64,000 nt of DNA from an uncultured Pelagibacteraceae bacterium. Lineage in GTDB: Bacteria; Pseudomonadota; Alphaproteobacteria; Pelagibacterales; Pelagibacteraceae. Below, one piece after another: positions 34,457 to 43,899 of the stretch (position 1 is its first letter; the number at the start of each line of letters is the position of its first letter). Location: assembly GCA_902600485.1 (NCBI GenBank), contig CACKJD010000002.1, positions 1 to 64,000 of the forward strand, in the 5' to 3' direction. Below the pieces are notes generated by a model. The model saw only the letters and a list, made by a program, of their open reading frames with translations, was not told the DNA's origin and did no database searches. The translations under genes were made by a program, and so were the position numbers.

Positions 34457-35381
34457 TATAAATTAAATTCTTAAATTCTAAAACATACGATTCAAAGTCT
34501 AGATTAAATTTAGCAACATCATCAAATCTTTGTGTAAAATACTTCAATAAATAAAAATATTTATTATTATTTTGTTCATTTCTAATTTTTTTATACAGAA
34601 ATAATTGAACTAATAAAAAAAAATTTTTTAAGACAAATTCATTTTTATTATAATCTTTTTTTTTAAGTATATGGGATAAAAGATTATTTAAATTAATATT
34701 GTTTATCTGTAAATTATTTTTATTACAATATTCTAACAAACTTTTAAAAAAAAGAGGGCTAATATATTTATTTTTAAAATCAGAACTTAAATCATTAAAT
34801 TGATTATTTAGTATTTCATTTATTTTTTTTTCACGATCCTCATTATTCAGGAAAAATTTAAATTGTATACATCTGGATTTAATTGTAGTTAAAAGTTTTT
34901 TTTTAATGTCATGAACTAATATAAAAAAAACGTTATTTAAATTTTCCTCTAACGATTTAAGTAAAGAATTTGAGGAAGACAAATTCAAATATTCACTTCC
35001 ATCTATCAACACAATCTTTGGCTTATTGCTGAATGATGTTATATTTAGAAAATTTTTCATATTTTTGATTTGCTCAATATCAATATTCTTTTTTTTATCT
35101 TTTAATGAAATTAGAAATAGACTTGGGTGAATATTTTTTAGTAAAAGATTATAAGTTTTGTTATTAGGATTAATTTTATTAGTAGTTATACAATATTCAT
35201 TATCCTCATCTTTTGACAGTATGAAATTAATTAAATGATAAGCCACATTTAATTTACCAATACCTTTTTCTCCAGTAAATAATATTGTTTGTGGTAATTT
35301 TCTGTTAACATATAAATTAGAAATAAATTTTATTTCTTTTTTAAATGTAGATAGTTCTTTGCTAAAAATTTCTTCACCCAT
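34446..35381 (-). CDS. holB: DNA polymerase III delta-prime subunit
   Basis: Clamp-loader subunit of the replisome. The N-terminal QTILFTGEKGIGKLNVAYHLINF has a Walker-A-like loop. IVLIDGSEYLNLSSSNSLLKSLEENLNNVFFILV and LLTTIKSRCIQFKFF (SRC-like motif before the sensor) fit AAA+ clamp-loader subunits, near residues 120-180. The 311-aa protein is quite divergent, and the tmk-holB-metG order supports the call. Confidence 0.85.
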   Translation of the reverse strand: MGEEIFSKELSTFKKEIKFISNLYVNRKLPQTILFTGEKGIGKLNVAYHLINFILSKDEDNEYCITTNKINPNNKTYNLLLKNIHPSLFLISLKDKKKNIDIEQIKNMKNFLNITSFSNKPKIVLIDGSEYLNLSSSNSLLKSLEENLNNVFFILVHDIKKKLLTTIKSRCIQFKFFLNNEDREKKINEILNNQFNDLSSDFKNKYISPLFFKSLLEYCNKNNLQINNINLNNLLSHILKKKDYNKNEFVLKNFFLLVQLFLYKKIRNEQNNNKYFYLLKYFTQRFDDVAKFNLDFESYVLEFKNLIYNEK

Positions 35382-35988
35382 TAATTTTTAATATTTTATT
35401 TATTCTATTTTTAATTAATTCTATATTGTATTTCTTATTTTTAGACGAATCTATTAATAACTTATTCTTATTTTTTTTTAAAATATTTAAAAATCCATTT
35501 TGTACTTTATTATAAAAATTTTTGCTAAAACTATCATATTTATTTTTTTTTCCTGAAATATTCTTTTTTATTCTTTTAATTGGGACATAATGAAAAAAAG
35601 TAAAATTCGGTTTTAGATTACCTAGTATGAAATTGTTTAATTCCTTTATAACTCTTTTATTTATTTTAAAACCATAATGCTGGTACGCTAAGGTTGAGTC
35701 TATAAATCTATCAATAAGTATAACTTTTCTATTTAAATATGGTTTAATCAAATTTTCATAATTTTCATTTCTAGCAGCTAAATAAAGTAATAAATCTGTT
35801 TTTTTTTTAAAAGTTGATTTTTTATTTAATATAATGCTTCTTATAATTTCTGAATTTTTAGTGCCACCTGGTTCTCTTATTTTTATAAATTTTATTTTTT
35901 TTTTAGATAAGTACTTTGCTACTTCATTGAGATGAAATGTTTTTCCAGACCCATCTATACCTTCAAAAACTATTATTTTCTTATACAT
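35374..35988 (-). CDS. tmk: Thymidylate kinase
   Basis: Phosphorylates dTMP to dTDP. FEGIDGSGKTFHLNEVAKYL is the P-loop, KIREPGGT the DR-x-type substrate loop, LLLYLAARNEN and VILIDRFIDSTLAYQHYG follow. A GTG lies one codon upstream of the ATG at 35988, which I prefer (204 aa). The C-terminal ~50 residues are very Lys/Asn-rich. Overlaps dacC by 8 nt and holB by 8 nt. Confidence 0.93.
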   Translation of the reverse strand: MYKKIIVFEGIDGSGKTFHLNEVAKYLSKKKIKFIKIREPGGTKNSEIIRSIILNKKSTFKKKTDLLLYLAARNENYENLIKPYLNRKVILIDRFIDSTLAYQHYGFKINKRVIKELNNFILGNLKPNFTFFHYVPIKRIKKNISGKKNKYDSFSKNFYNKVQNGFLNILKKNKNKLLIDSSKNKKYNIELIKNRINKILKING

Positions 35989-37141
35989 CACCCCAGATAA
36001 GATAATTTATAGATTTTATAATTCTAGAAATAACATTGAGTTTTTTTATATCTTCAAATGCATAAACTTTAAATTCATTGATAATTTCATCCTTATATAA
36101 AATTTTTAAAATTCCTAACTCTTGATCCTTTTCTATTGGTGCAAGTATGGGTCCATTGTATTCAATATATGCCTCTAGGTGTTTTTTTCTAGCTTTTGGA
36201 ATTGTTTTATATATATCATTTTTTACGTAAACTTGAACTTTATCTTTTTTACCTAACCATACATCTAAATTGGAAATTTCTTCATCAGTTTTAGCTATTT
36301 GAATTGTATCAAAGTTGGTTAAACCCCATGTTAAAAGTTTTTTTGATTGCCTAGATCTTGAATTTTTAGTTTCAAATCCACTACCTACTGCTATTAATCT
36401 TCTCTCTCCTTTTTTAATTGAACTAGCTAATGAATATTTTTCTACAGCAAGGTATCCAGTTTTAATACCATCAGCACCATAATTTTTGTATAATAAAGGA
36501 TTTCTATTTCCTTGCGTAATTGGATCTCCCCCAGTTCGATCCCATGTAAAAGTTTTTTCTTTAAAATAAGAATAATAAACAGGATAGTTTTTAATTAAAT
36601 AATTTGACATTAATAGAATATCTTCAACAGTAGAATAATTATCGGGATCATTTATTCCAGAGGAATTTGTAAAATTAGTATTTATCATTCCAATTTCTGC
36701 AGCTTTAGAATTCATCATTATCGCAAATTCTTCCTCAGTACCAGCAACACCTTCCGCTAAAGCAACACAGGCATCATTACCAGATGCAATTATTATTCCT
36801 TTTAATAAATCTTCTATTGATACTTCATCTCCAACCATAATAAACATCGATGAATATCCTGATTGTGAAAGTCTCCATGCATTTTCTGAAACCATTACTT
36901 TGTCATCAAGATTTAGATCCCCACTTTTTAATAAATCAAATACAACTATTGACGTCATTATTTTTGTCATTGACGCAGGATAAATGGATCTTTGAATATC
37001 TTTTTCATAAAGAATTTCGCCTGACAAATAATCTTGTAAAATTGCAGTTCTAGCGTTTATATCAAAAGCGGAAAGAGAGGCGGTCGTTAAACAAAAATAA
37101 GAAAAAAAACAATAAAATAAAAGTTTTTTAAATTTAACCAT
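35981..37141 (-). CDS. dacC: D-alanyl-D-alanine carboxypeptidase (PBP5/6 type)
   Basis: Periplasmic serine peptidase trimming the stem peptide of peptidoglycan. Active-site motifs are SxxK in YPASMTKIMTS, SxN in IASGNDACVALAEG and KTG in ADGIKTGYLA. A signal peptide covers the first ~25 residues after MVKFKKLLFYCFF. A longer frame from 37165 exists, but the ATG at 37141 fits the signal and overlaps rlpA by only 8 nt. A C-terminal PBP5-associated domain and hydrophobic end (INYLIWGD) complete the 386 aa. Confidence 0.93.
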   Translation of the reverse strand: MVKFKKLLFYCFFSYFCLTTASLSAFDINARTAILQDYLSGEILYEKDIQRSIYPASMTKIMTSIVVFDLLKSGDLNLDDKVMVSENAWRLSQSGYSSMFIMVGDEVSIEDLLKGIIIASGNDACVALAEGVAGTEEEFAIMMNSKAAEIGMINTNFTNSSGINDPDNYSTVEDILLMSNYLIKNYPVYYSYFKEKTFTWDRTGGDPITQGNRNPLLYKNYGADGIKTGYLAVEKYSLASSIKKGERRLIAVGSGFETKNSRSRQSKKLLTWGLTNFDTIQIAKTDEEISNLDVWLGKKDKVQVYVKNDIYKTIPKARKKHLEAYIEYNGPILAPIEKDQELGILKILYKDEIINEFKVYAFEDIKKLNVISRIIKSINYLIWGDV

Positions 37142-37892
37142 TTTTAATAATTTCAATATTTTCAAAGCCTAAGGTTCTTATACTATAAAATGCCTTTTGT
37201 AGAGAATTAATATTATTATAAGGACCTAATATAATTCTATGTGTATTCTTGGAGATAGACAAAATATTCACAATTTGTATGTCTGTTTCTGTTATTATTC
37301 TTTTTTTTAGATCTTTAGCATTTTCAAAAAAGTAAAATTCGGCTACTTTAATTACATATGAAAACTTGCTAACTTTTGTATCTTTTACTTTTTCTTTTTT
37401 AGATGAGTTTAAATCATTAATACTTATTGTGTCGACTGGGGCTTTATTGGCTACATTTTTTTCTTCTTCAAAAGTTTTGGATTTCTTTGCTAAAAAAATT
37501 GAATTGTTTTTAATTTCTTTTATCTCAATATAAGGTTGGTCATAATTTATGTTTAACTCATCTGAAATACGTTTAGACACAATTGAATTATAAAAGTCCA
37601 AATTTTTTATTTTTCTTGAAACATTTCCAACTAGAGATTTATTATTTATGAGATTAGTAATTTTAACTTTTGTACCTTTAGATAAATAGCTATGATGAAT
37701 ATCTAAACTTCTTACATCAATTTTTTTTTTTGTTATTTTATCTTTTATGAGTTCATCTGAGTAGATTAGTGTAAATCCTTTGTTAACATAAATATTATTG
37801 TCATAATTAACTTTTTTATTAACAGTTTCTAATTTACATCCTGAAAATATAATAAATATTAAAATTATTAAAATCTTATAGTTCATCTTCAA
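37134..37892 (-). CDS. rlpA: RlpA-like lipoprotein with SPOR domain, catalytic residues apparently lost
   Basis: A 252-aa protein with a lipoprotein signal (IIFSGCKLE, Cys ~19). Residues ~45-130 follow the RlpA double-psi barrel: HHSYLSKGTKVKITNLINNKS matches the AHxTLPxGTxVxVTNxxNG block and keeps the His. The NGE Glu is replaced by Lys and the NDRGPF Asp by V-S-R-K. It is thus probably not an active lytic transglycosylase. Residues ~175-252 form a SPOR domain for binding denuded septal glycan. It lies between mltB and dacC, the usual alphaproteobacterial place. Confidence 0.78.
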   Translation of the reverse strand: MKMNYKILIILIFIIFSGCKLETVNKKVNYDNNIYVNKGFTLIYSDELIKDKITKKKIDVRSLDIHHSYLSKGTKVKITNLINNKSLVGNVSRKIKNLDFYNSIVSKRISDELNINYDQPYIEIKEIKNNSIFLAKKSKTFEEEKNVANKAPVDTISINDLNSSKKEKVKDTKVSKFSYVIKVAEFYFFENAKDLKKRIITETDIQIVNILSISKNTHRIILGPYNNINSLQKAFYSIRTLGFENIEIIKNG

Positions 37893-38877
37893 ATTTATTT
37901 TTTAGTGTGCAAACAGCAATTGCAAATCTTAGTGATCTATTCCATTTCAAAACTCTATCATAATTTGGAAATATCAAATAAGCAGGTTTTAACTTATTAT
38001 TATCTTTAACAATATCACTATCAGGTGTTATTACAGCTACTTTTACGTTGTCACCTATGTTCAAATTTTCAAATTCTCTAATATATTTTTTATAAAATTT
38101 GAATTTTCTTTTATGTTTTATTTTTTTTGCTGACGTATTTAATAATTTTCTAGGGATATTTTCATTTAACTCAATATTAAAAAAACATGGCTCATTTTTT
38201 CTCCAACCAATTTTATTTAAATAATTTGCAGCAGAGGCAAAAGAATCTTCGGCTTCTTTTAATTCAATAATAGAATTATTATTATAGTCTATGGCATAAT
38301 TAGAGATTGTAGTTGGCATAAACTGAAAATTACCAAAGGCACCAGCCCATGAGCCGAATAAAATGTCTTTATCAACTTTGTTTTGGTCAATCAACTTCAA
38401 TATTGTAATTAATTCATTTGAAAAAAATTCACTTCTCCGTTTGTCGTAACTTAAAGTTGCTAATGATGAAATTATATCCATTTTACCTAAATACGTACCA
38501 TAGTTTGTCTCAATACCCATTAAGGCTAGTAAAAGTTCTTTTTCAACTTTGAATTCTTTGTCAACTATATTAATTAAATTTTTATTTTTTTTATAAATTC
38601 TTTTACCTTTTTTGACTTTATCTTTAGAGGTTCTTTTTGAAACATAGGTTTTTGTATCTTCATAAAATTCTGGTTGATATCTATCATACTCAATTACTTT
38701 AGGGAGAAAAATTGCATTATTCATGACTGCATCAACGGTTTTTTTTGAAATACCTTCGTTAATAGCTTTTTTTTTAAATTCTATAATCCAAGAGCTAAAT
38801 TTTTCATCAGAATTAACCTTGGTAAAAGTTATCAATATTAAAAGTAATGACGAGATTATAATACTAATTTTTCTCAT
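37876..38877 (-). CDS. mltB: Lytic murein transglycosylase, MltB family
   Basis: A 333-aa periplasmic enzyme cleaving glycan strands. A Sec signal covers residues 1-23. The catalytic Glu is in LLALMGIETNYGTYLGKMD near residue 120. SLATLSYDKRRSEFF and SWAGAFGNFQFMPTTISNYAIDYN are family motifs. The C-terminal putative peptidoglycan-binding domain of longer members is absent. Overlaps rlpA by 17 nt and rarD by 14 nt, in one envelope cluster. Confidence 0.93.
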   Translation of the reverse strand: MRKISIIISSLLLILITFTKVNSDEKFSSWIIEFKKKAINEGISKKTVDAVMNNAIFLPKVIEYDRYQPEFYEDTKTYVSKRTSKDKVKKGKRIYKKNKNLINIVDKEFKVEKELLLALMGIETNYGTYLGKMDIISSLATLSYDKRRSEFFSNELITILKLIDQNKVDKDILFGSWAGAFGNFQFMPTTISNYAIDYNNNSIIELKEAEDSFASAANYLNKIGWRKNEPCFFNIELNENIPRKLLNTSAKKIKHKRKFKFYKKYIREFENLNIGDNVKVAVITPDSDIVKDNNKLKPAYLIFPNYDRVLKWNRSLRFAIAVCTLKNKFEDEL

Positions 38878-39736
38878 ATAAATTATTTAAATAAATCAAT
38901 ACGGCAATCCATATTATTATAAAACTAATAAACTTTTCAAAAGAAAATATCTCTCCATAATAAAAGTATCCTAACAAAAATTGAAAGGTTGGTGTTATAT
39001 AAAATATCATACCTGTGGGTCCAAGACCAGATAACTCAACACCTTTAACATATAAAAATAGTGGTATAACAGTTATAGGTCCAGCTAAAACTAATAAAAA
39101 CATCATTGAAATATTATTTGTAGAAAAATAATTAACCTCAATATTAAATAAATAAATTAGGGCTATAAGTGCAAAAGGGAATATAAAAAAACTTTCTACC
39201 AATAAACCAATATCAGTATCAACTTTAATTAATTTTCTGCAAACATTATATAGTGACCAAGATATAGCAACTGTTAAACCTATCCAAGGTATAGTCTTAA
39301 ATTCATGTAGCATATAAAATATTGAGCATAAAACTAATATGATTGATAAGATTATTTTAAAATTTAGTTTTTCCTTAAAAAATAAGTAACCAAAAAAAAC
39401 ACTCATAATAGGCATTATGAAATAGCCAAAACTAGCATTTATAATTTGATTAGTTGAAACTGCATATATCCAAACGGACCAATTTGTAAGAATTAAAATT
39501 GAAGATAAAAATAATATAAATATTTTTTTAGATGATTTTAAAATAATAAGAAACTTTTGCCATTTAAATAAAAAAAAAGTTGTAATTAATAAAAATATTG
39601 TTGTCCATAAACATCTATGTATGACTAATTCGAGCGGACCTACAAAAGATAAAGATCTAAAATAAATTACTCCAATTACACCCCACCAAAAAGATCCTAA
39701 ACTACTGAGAATGATACCTTGATTAAATTTTTTCAT
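38864..39736 (-). CDS. rarD: RarD-type drug/metabolite transporter
   Basis: An inner-membrane protein with ten segments, 290 aa from the ATG at 39736. GIILSSLGSFWWGVIGVIYFRSLSFVGPLELVIHRCLWT is the typical RarD start; TNWSVWIYAVSTNQIINASFGYFIMPIMSVFFGYLFFKEKL and GPITVIPLFLYVKGVELSGLGPTGMIFYITPTFQFLLGYF follow. The open frame extends 8 codons further, but MKKFNQG gives the usual lead. Substrate unknown. Confidence 0.9.
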   Translation of the reverse strand: MKKFNQGIILSSLGSFWWGVIGVIYFRSLSFVGPLELVIHRCLWTTIFLLITTFFLFKWQKFLIILKSSKKIFILFLSSILILTNWSVWIYAVSTNQIINASFGYFIMPIMSVFFGYLFFKEKLNFKIILSIILVLCSIFYMLHEFKTIPWIGLTVAISWSLYNVCRKLIKVDTDIGLLVESFFIFPFALIALIYLFNIEVNYFSTNNISMMFLLVLAGPITVIPLFLYVKGVELSGLGPTGMIFYITPTFQFLLGYFYYGEIFSFEKFISFIIIWIAVLIYLNNLYEKN

Positions 39737-39803
39737 ATAATTATGACTTATTAGGGACAATTACACTTAAAATATCTTAAGATATAGTAAAAAACTTATT
39801 ATG

Positions 39804-39831
39804 TTGTAGAAATATTTTTTTTAAATATAAA
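39804..39831 (+). promoter_or_regulatory. Sigma70-type promoter of tRNA-Ser
   Basis: TTGTAG (39804-39809) and TATAAA (39826-39831), 16 nt apart, place a start 4-7 nt before the tRNA at 39842. A 14-bp palindrome ATATCTTAAGATAT lies further upstream (39772-39785). Confidence 0.5.
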
Positions 39832-39841
39832 TGTCTGGAGT

Positions 39842-39931
39842 GGAGAGATGGCTGAGCGGTTGAAAGCACCGGTCTTGAAAACCGGCAAAGGGGCAACTCT
39901 TTCCTGGGTTCGAATCCCAGTCTCTCCGCCA
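39842..39931 (+). tRNA. tRNA-Ser (TGA anticodon)
   Basis: A 90-nt type II tRNA with acceptor stem GGAGAGA/TCTCTCC, anticodon loop CTTGAAA (anticodon TGA), a long variable arm, T arm GGTTCGAATCC and encoded CCA. Its 3' end abuts the convergent sdhE gene (stop at 39932). Confidence 0.97.
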
Positions 39932-40189
39932 CTAAAATTTTTTAAACCTATCAATTATATCTAGCAAATTTTTGTCTTTGATATTATCTAATGATTCTTT
40001 TTTTTTAAAAGAAATTAATGTTTCATCATCCATATTAACAAACGCGTCTAATATTTTTAATGTATCTTCATTCAACTCGTCTATAAAAGATTTAACAAAA
40101 GCGGTCATTAATATGTCCATTTCTTTTGTGCCTCTATAAGAAGCTCTATAAATAATTTTATTTTTAAGATCTTCTTTATTTTGTGACAT
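39932..40189 (-). CDS. sdhE: Succinate dehydrogenase assembly factor SdhE
   Basis: A small 85-residue helical protein that attaches FAD to the flavoprotein of succinate dehydrogenase. The RGTKEMD motif near residue 19 (family RGxxExD) and the following ILMTAFVKSFIDELNEDTLKILDAFVNMDDETL are typical. It lies 16 nt from divergent recG, an arrangement common in alphaproteobacteria, and ends directly at tRNA-Ser. Confidence 0.9.
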   Translation of the reverse strand: MSQNKEDLKNKIIYRASYRGTKEMDILMTAFVKSFIDELNEDTLKILDAFVNMDDETLISFKKKESLDNIKDKNLLDIIDRFKKF

Positions 40190-40205
40190 GGATATATAAG
40201 TAATT

Positions 40206-42245
40206 ATGTCTAATTATGAATACTTGTTATCAGATATCAATAAAATTAATGGTATTGGTACCAAAACAGCCAAATTATTTAGAAAAAAAAATATTAATAC
40301 AATTTTTGACTTATTATGGAATTTGCCAAGAGATATAATAGATAGAAGTGATTTAAGAAAAATAAATCAACTTCAAATTGGTAAAATACAAACTATATCA
40401 GTAAATGTAAGGAAATATAATTTTCCCAGAGTTAGGAATTTACCTAACAGGGTATTATGTGAAGATGAAACAGGAAAATTAGATTGTATTTTTTTTAATA
40501 GTTACGAAGGATACATCAGGAAAATACTACCTTTAAACTCAAGGGTAATTATAAGTGGTAAAATTAATTTTTATAAAAACAGATATCAAATTACAAATCC
40601 AACATACTTAGGTAATAACATAAATAGTATCAAGAAGGTTGATACAAAATATAGCTTAACAGAAGGATTAAATGAAAAAAAATATAACAAAATTATTAGT
40701 GAAGTTTTGAATAAAATTCCAGATTTAAATGAATGGTTAGATATAAATATTATTAATAAATTTGAAAATATAAAATGGAAAGATGCAATTATTCAACTAC
40801 ATGATCCAAAAAACTTGAATAAGAAGGGTTCTTTTTACAAAAGATTAGTTTTTGATGAAATTTTATCAAGTTTTTTAATTAATTCTAAAATAAGAAAATC
40901 TGTAAAGAAACTGAAGAAAATTAAAAAAAAATTTAGTTCAAATAACATTGAACATATAACAAACAAAATAGATTTTGAACTAACAAAGGATCAGTTAAAA
41001 GCAATAAATGAAATTAACGATGATTTGAGATCTGAGCAAAAAATGTTCAGACTTTTACAAGGTGATGTAGGTAGTGGAAAAACAATAGTCGCTTTAACGT
41101 CAATTTTAAATGTTATAAAAAGCAAATTTCAGGTTGCTTTTATGGCTCCAACCGAAATATTGGCGCAACAACATTATAACTTAGCTAAAAGCTTACTGCC
41201 TGATAATGTAAAAATTGATATATTAACAAGTAAAACTGATAATAAAATTCGAAAAAAAATTATTAATAATCTTGAAAATCATCAAATTGATTTATTAATA
41301 GGAACACATTCTTTATTCCAAAATAAAATTAATTACAAAAAATTAGGATTAATTATTATTGATGAACAGCACAAATTTGGGGTAAAACAAAGAAAGAAGC
41401 TATCTGACAAAGGTGGTAAAAATTGTGATATACTAGTTATGTCAGCAACGCCAATTCCAAGAACTATGATTATGACTATTTTTGGTGATATGGATGTTTC
41501 AATTATAAAAAGCAAACCTAAAAATCGTAAAGAAATAACTACATTAAGTAAATTAGATAAAAAAATTGAAGAAATATTAGCATTTTTAAAAAAACAAGTA
41601 AAAAATGGAAATCAAATTTTTTGGGTGTGTCCATTGATCGAAGAGTCAAAAAAAGTAGATCATCAATCATCTGTTAGTAGATACGAATATTTAAAAAAAA
41701 ACTTTTCAAATAAAGTTGGTATACTTCATGGAAATTTAGATAAAGATAGAAAAGAAAAAATTTTAAATGATTTTTTAAATAAAAAAATCGATATTTTAGT
41801 TTCTACAACTGTTATTGAAGTTGGCATAGATTTTCCAAACGCTAATGTAATAGTAATAGAAAATGCAAACAAATTTGGGTTATCGCAATTACATCAATTA
41901 AGAGGTAGAGTTGGTCGTGGTGATAAAGAAGCCTATTGTATATTAATGTTTAAATCTAACTTGAGCGAGAATGCAAAAAAAAGAATTAAAATATTAAAAA
42001 GCAGTAATGATGGTTTCAAGATATCGGAAGAAGATATGAAGCTAAGAGGCTATGGAGATTTGTTAGGGTTCAAACAAAGTGGAATACAAAGTTTTAGAAT
42101 TGCTGATCCAATACTAAATGAAGATCTTTTTTTTCTGGCTGAGCAAGAAGTTAAAAGAATTGAAGTTACAAATGAAAATATTGATAACTATATGCCCTTA
42201 TTAAAAATGTATGATAGGGCTGATATTTTAAACGACTTAGTTTAA
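40206..42245 (+). CDS. recG: ATP-dependent DNA helicase RecG
   Basis: Rescues stalled replication forks and Holliday junctions. The 679 aa show an N-terminal wedge/OB domain (CEDETGKLDCIFFN), Walker A QGDVGSGKTIVALT, the DEQH box IIDEQHKFGVKQR, MSATPIPRTM, STTVIEVGIDFPNAN and QLHQLRGRVGRG. The C-terminal TRG-like segment is MKLRGYGDLLGFKQSG. Its 3' end overlaps the DUF502 gene by 4 nt, convergently. Confidence 0.97.
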   Translation: MSNYEYLLSDINKINGIGTKTAKLFRKKNINTIFDLLWNLPRDIIDRSDLRKINQLQIGKIQTISVNVRKYNFPRVRNLPNRVLCEDETGKLDCIFFNSYEGYIRKILPLNSRVIISGKINFYKNRYQITNPTYLGNNINSIKKVDTKYSLTEGLNEKKYNKIISEVLNKIPDLNEWLDINIINKFENIKWKDAIIQLHDPKNLNKKGSFYKRLVFDEILSSFLINSKIRKSVKKLKKIKKKFSSNNIEHITNKIDFELTKDQLKAINEINDDLRSEQKMFRLLQGDVGSGKTIVALTSILNVIKSKFQVAFMAPTEILAQQHYNLAKSLLPDNVKIDILTSKTDNKIRKKIINNLENHQIDLLIGTHSLFQNKINYKKLGLIIIDEQHKFGVKQRKKLSDKGGKNCDILVMSATPIPRTMIMTIFGDMDVSIIKSKPKNRKEITTLSKLDKKIEEILAFLKKQVKNGNQIFWVCPLIEESKKVDHQSSVSRYEYLKKNFSNKVGILHGNLDKDRKEKILNDFLNKKIDILVSTTVIEVGIDFPNANVIVIENANKFGLSQLHQLRGRVGRGDKEAYCILMFKSNLSENAKKRIKILKSSNDGFKISEEDMKLRGYGDLLGFKQSGIQSFRIADPILNEDLFFLAEQEVKRIEVTNENIDNYMPLLKMYDRADILNDLV

Positions 42246-42856
42246 TTTGATGGGTCTGATGTTCCTGCAGAAACTATAAATTTTGAAGCTTCTTCGAATG
42301 ACATATCCAAATAGATCACTTCATCTTTAGGATACATTAGTAAAAATCCACTTGTAGGATTAGGAGTGGTTGGTACAAATACATTGATCATTTGCTTGTT
42401 GACTTTTTTGCTAATTTCACCATCATTTTCTTTTGTTGCAAACCCAACTGCCCAAGAGCCTTTTTTTGGGTATTCAACTAAAACTACGCTTTTTTTATCT
42501 TTACCTGTTGAAGTAAAACTTTGTGTCATTTGACCTATTGCAGAATATATGGTTCTCAGAATAGGTATCTTTTTAAATATATCGTTAATTAAAGAAACTA
42601 TTCTTTTTCCAAAAAAAGATAAAGAAATTCCACCAACAATAATTATTATAATAACGGATAATAAAATTTCTAAGCCTGGTATCGAAAAAGGTAAATAATT
42701 ATTTGGATTTATTTCATTTGGAAGAAGTTTGGATGAGATTTTAATTAAAAAAATTGTTAAATATAAAGTAAATCCAATTGGTACAAGAACCACAATGCCA
42801 GCTAAAAAATAATTTCTTAATCTAGCCAAAATAGAGATTTTTTTTTTATCAGACAT
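42242..42856 (-). CDS. DUF502 family membrane protein
   Basis: A 204-aa protein with two membrane segments (NYFLAGIVVLVPIGFTLYLTIFLI and PGLEILLSVIIIIIVGGISLSFFG). IPILRTIYSAIGQMTQSF, VVLVEYPKKGSWAVGFAT and NVFVPTTPNPTSGFLLMYPKDEVIYLDMSFEEASKFIVSAG are hallmarks of the DUF502 family. No function is established. A possible 25-residue membrane peptide is encoded 1 nt upstream on the same strand. Confidence 0.92.
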   Translation of the reverse strand: MSDKKKISILARLRNYFLAGIVVLVPIGFTLYLTIFLIKISSKLLPNEINPNNYLPFSIPGLEILLSVIIIIIVGGISLSFFGKRIVSLINDIFKKIPILRTIYSAIGQMTQSFTSTGKDKKSVVLVEYPKKGSWAVGFATKENDGEISKKVNKQMINVFVPTTPNPTSGFLLMYPKDEVIYLDMSFEEASKFIVSAGTSDPSN

Positions 42857-42857
42857 A

Positions 42858-42935
42858 TTAGTTGTAAGATGAATAAATAACGAAAATTAATGCGATAATA
42901 AACAAAAATAACAATATTTTATTGTTTAAATTCAT
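42858..42935 (-). CDS. Possible 25-residue single-pass membrane micropeptide
   Basis: A short frame of 25 codons begins MNLNNKILLFLFIIALIFV and ends YSSYN, essentially one membrane helix with a short polar start. Its stop lies 1 nt before the DUF502 start codon, so it could be coupled to it. Coding is uncertain: AT-rich DNA yields hydrophobic frames by chance, and no ribosome-binding site is visible. Confidence 0.3.
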   Translation of the reverse strand: MNLNNKILLFLFIIALIFVIYSSYN

Positions 42936-42977
42936 ATATATTTTATAAATTATCATTAATACAAGAAAATAATTATT

Positions 42978-43796
42978 ATGGATAGAAGAAAATTTCTAAA
43001 TTTAGTTGGTTGTGGATGCTGTGGTTATTTTCTTACATCATGTGGAACAGTACCAATAACAGATAGAAAACAATTAAAGCTAATACCAGAAGCAAAACTA
43101 AATGCACAGGCTGCTCAATTATATGAGAAAGTTAAAGAAAAGGAGAAATTAAGTGATGATATAAAATCACTAAATCTTATTAAGGAAATTGGTAAAAAAA
43201 TGGAAGACTCAATTAGCCAGTATTTTGAGAGTAAAGATATTCCAGACCCAACATCTAATTTTCAATGGGAATATATATTAATAGATAATAAAAAAATGAA
43301 AAATGCTTGGTGTATGCCAGGAGGAAAAATAGCTGTTTATACAGGTATGCTAGAAATTACAAAAAATGAAGATGGGCTAGCTGCTGTGATGGGTCATGAA
43401 GTTGCCCATGCAGTAGCTAAACATTCTGTTGAGAGAGCAAGCAGAAGTGTTGTTTTACAAACAGGTACCCAATTATTAGACATTTTTTCTGGTGGAAAGC
43501 TCTCACAAGTAAATAGAACAACAGGTATGGATACTGTTGGACTATTATCTAAAATTGGAATTATGAACCCTTTTACTCGTAAACAAGAGTCTGAAGCAGA
43601 TTACCTGGGTTTAATTTTTTCATCACTTTCGGGATATGATATTAGAGAAACTATAAAAATCTGGGAAAGAATGAAAGAAGCGAACAAAGGTAAGGAGCCG
43701 CCTGTTTTTATGAATACACATCCATCATCTAAACAAAGAATTGAAAATATTAATGGGTGGATTGATAAAATCAGATATGAGTATCCACCAATTTAG
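42978..43796 (+). CDS. M48-family metalloprotease, probable Tat-exported lipoprotein
   Basis: A 272-aa zinc protease. The zinc motif HExxH is in AAVMGHEVAHAVAKHSVER near residue 138, with the third ligand in KQESEADYLGL. MDRRKFLNLVG has the paired Arg of a Tat signal and FLTSCG a lipobox, so it is probably a Tat-exported lipoprotein facing the periplasm. It resembles the LoiP/YggG group, which degrades misfolded outer-membrane components. Tat genes are in this window. Confidence 0.88.
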   Translation: MDRRKFLNLVGCGCCGYFLTSCGTVPITDRKQLKLIPEAKLNAQAAQLYEKVKEKEKLSDDIKSLNLIKEIGKKMEDSISQYFESKDIPDPTSNFQWEYILIDNKKMKNAWCMPGGKIAVYTGMLEITKNEDGLAAVMGHEVAHAVAKHSVERASRSVVLQTGTQLLDIFSGGKLSQVNRTTGMDTVGLLSKIGIMNPFTRKQESEADYLGLIFSSLSGYDIRETIKIWERMKEANKGKEPPVFMNTHPSSKQRIENINGWIDKIRYEYPPI

Positions 43797-43809
43797 TTAT
43801 TTACTAAAA

Positions 43810-43885
<76 letters not shown>

Positions 43886-43899
43886 ATAAAGAATTGACT

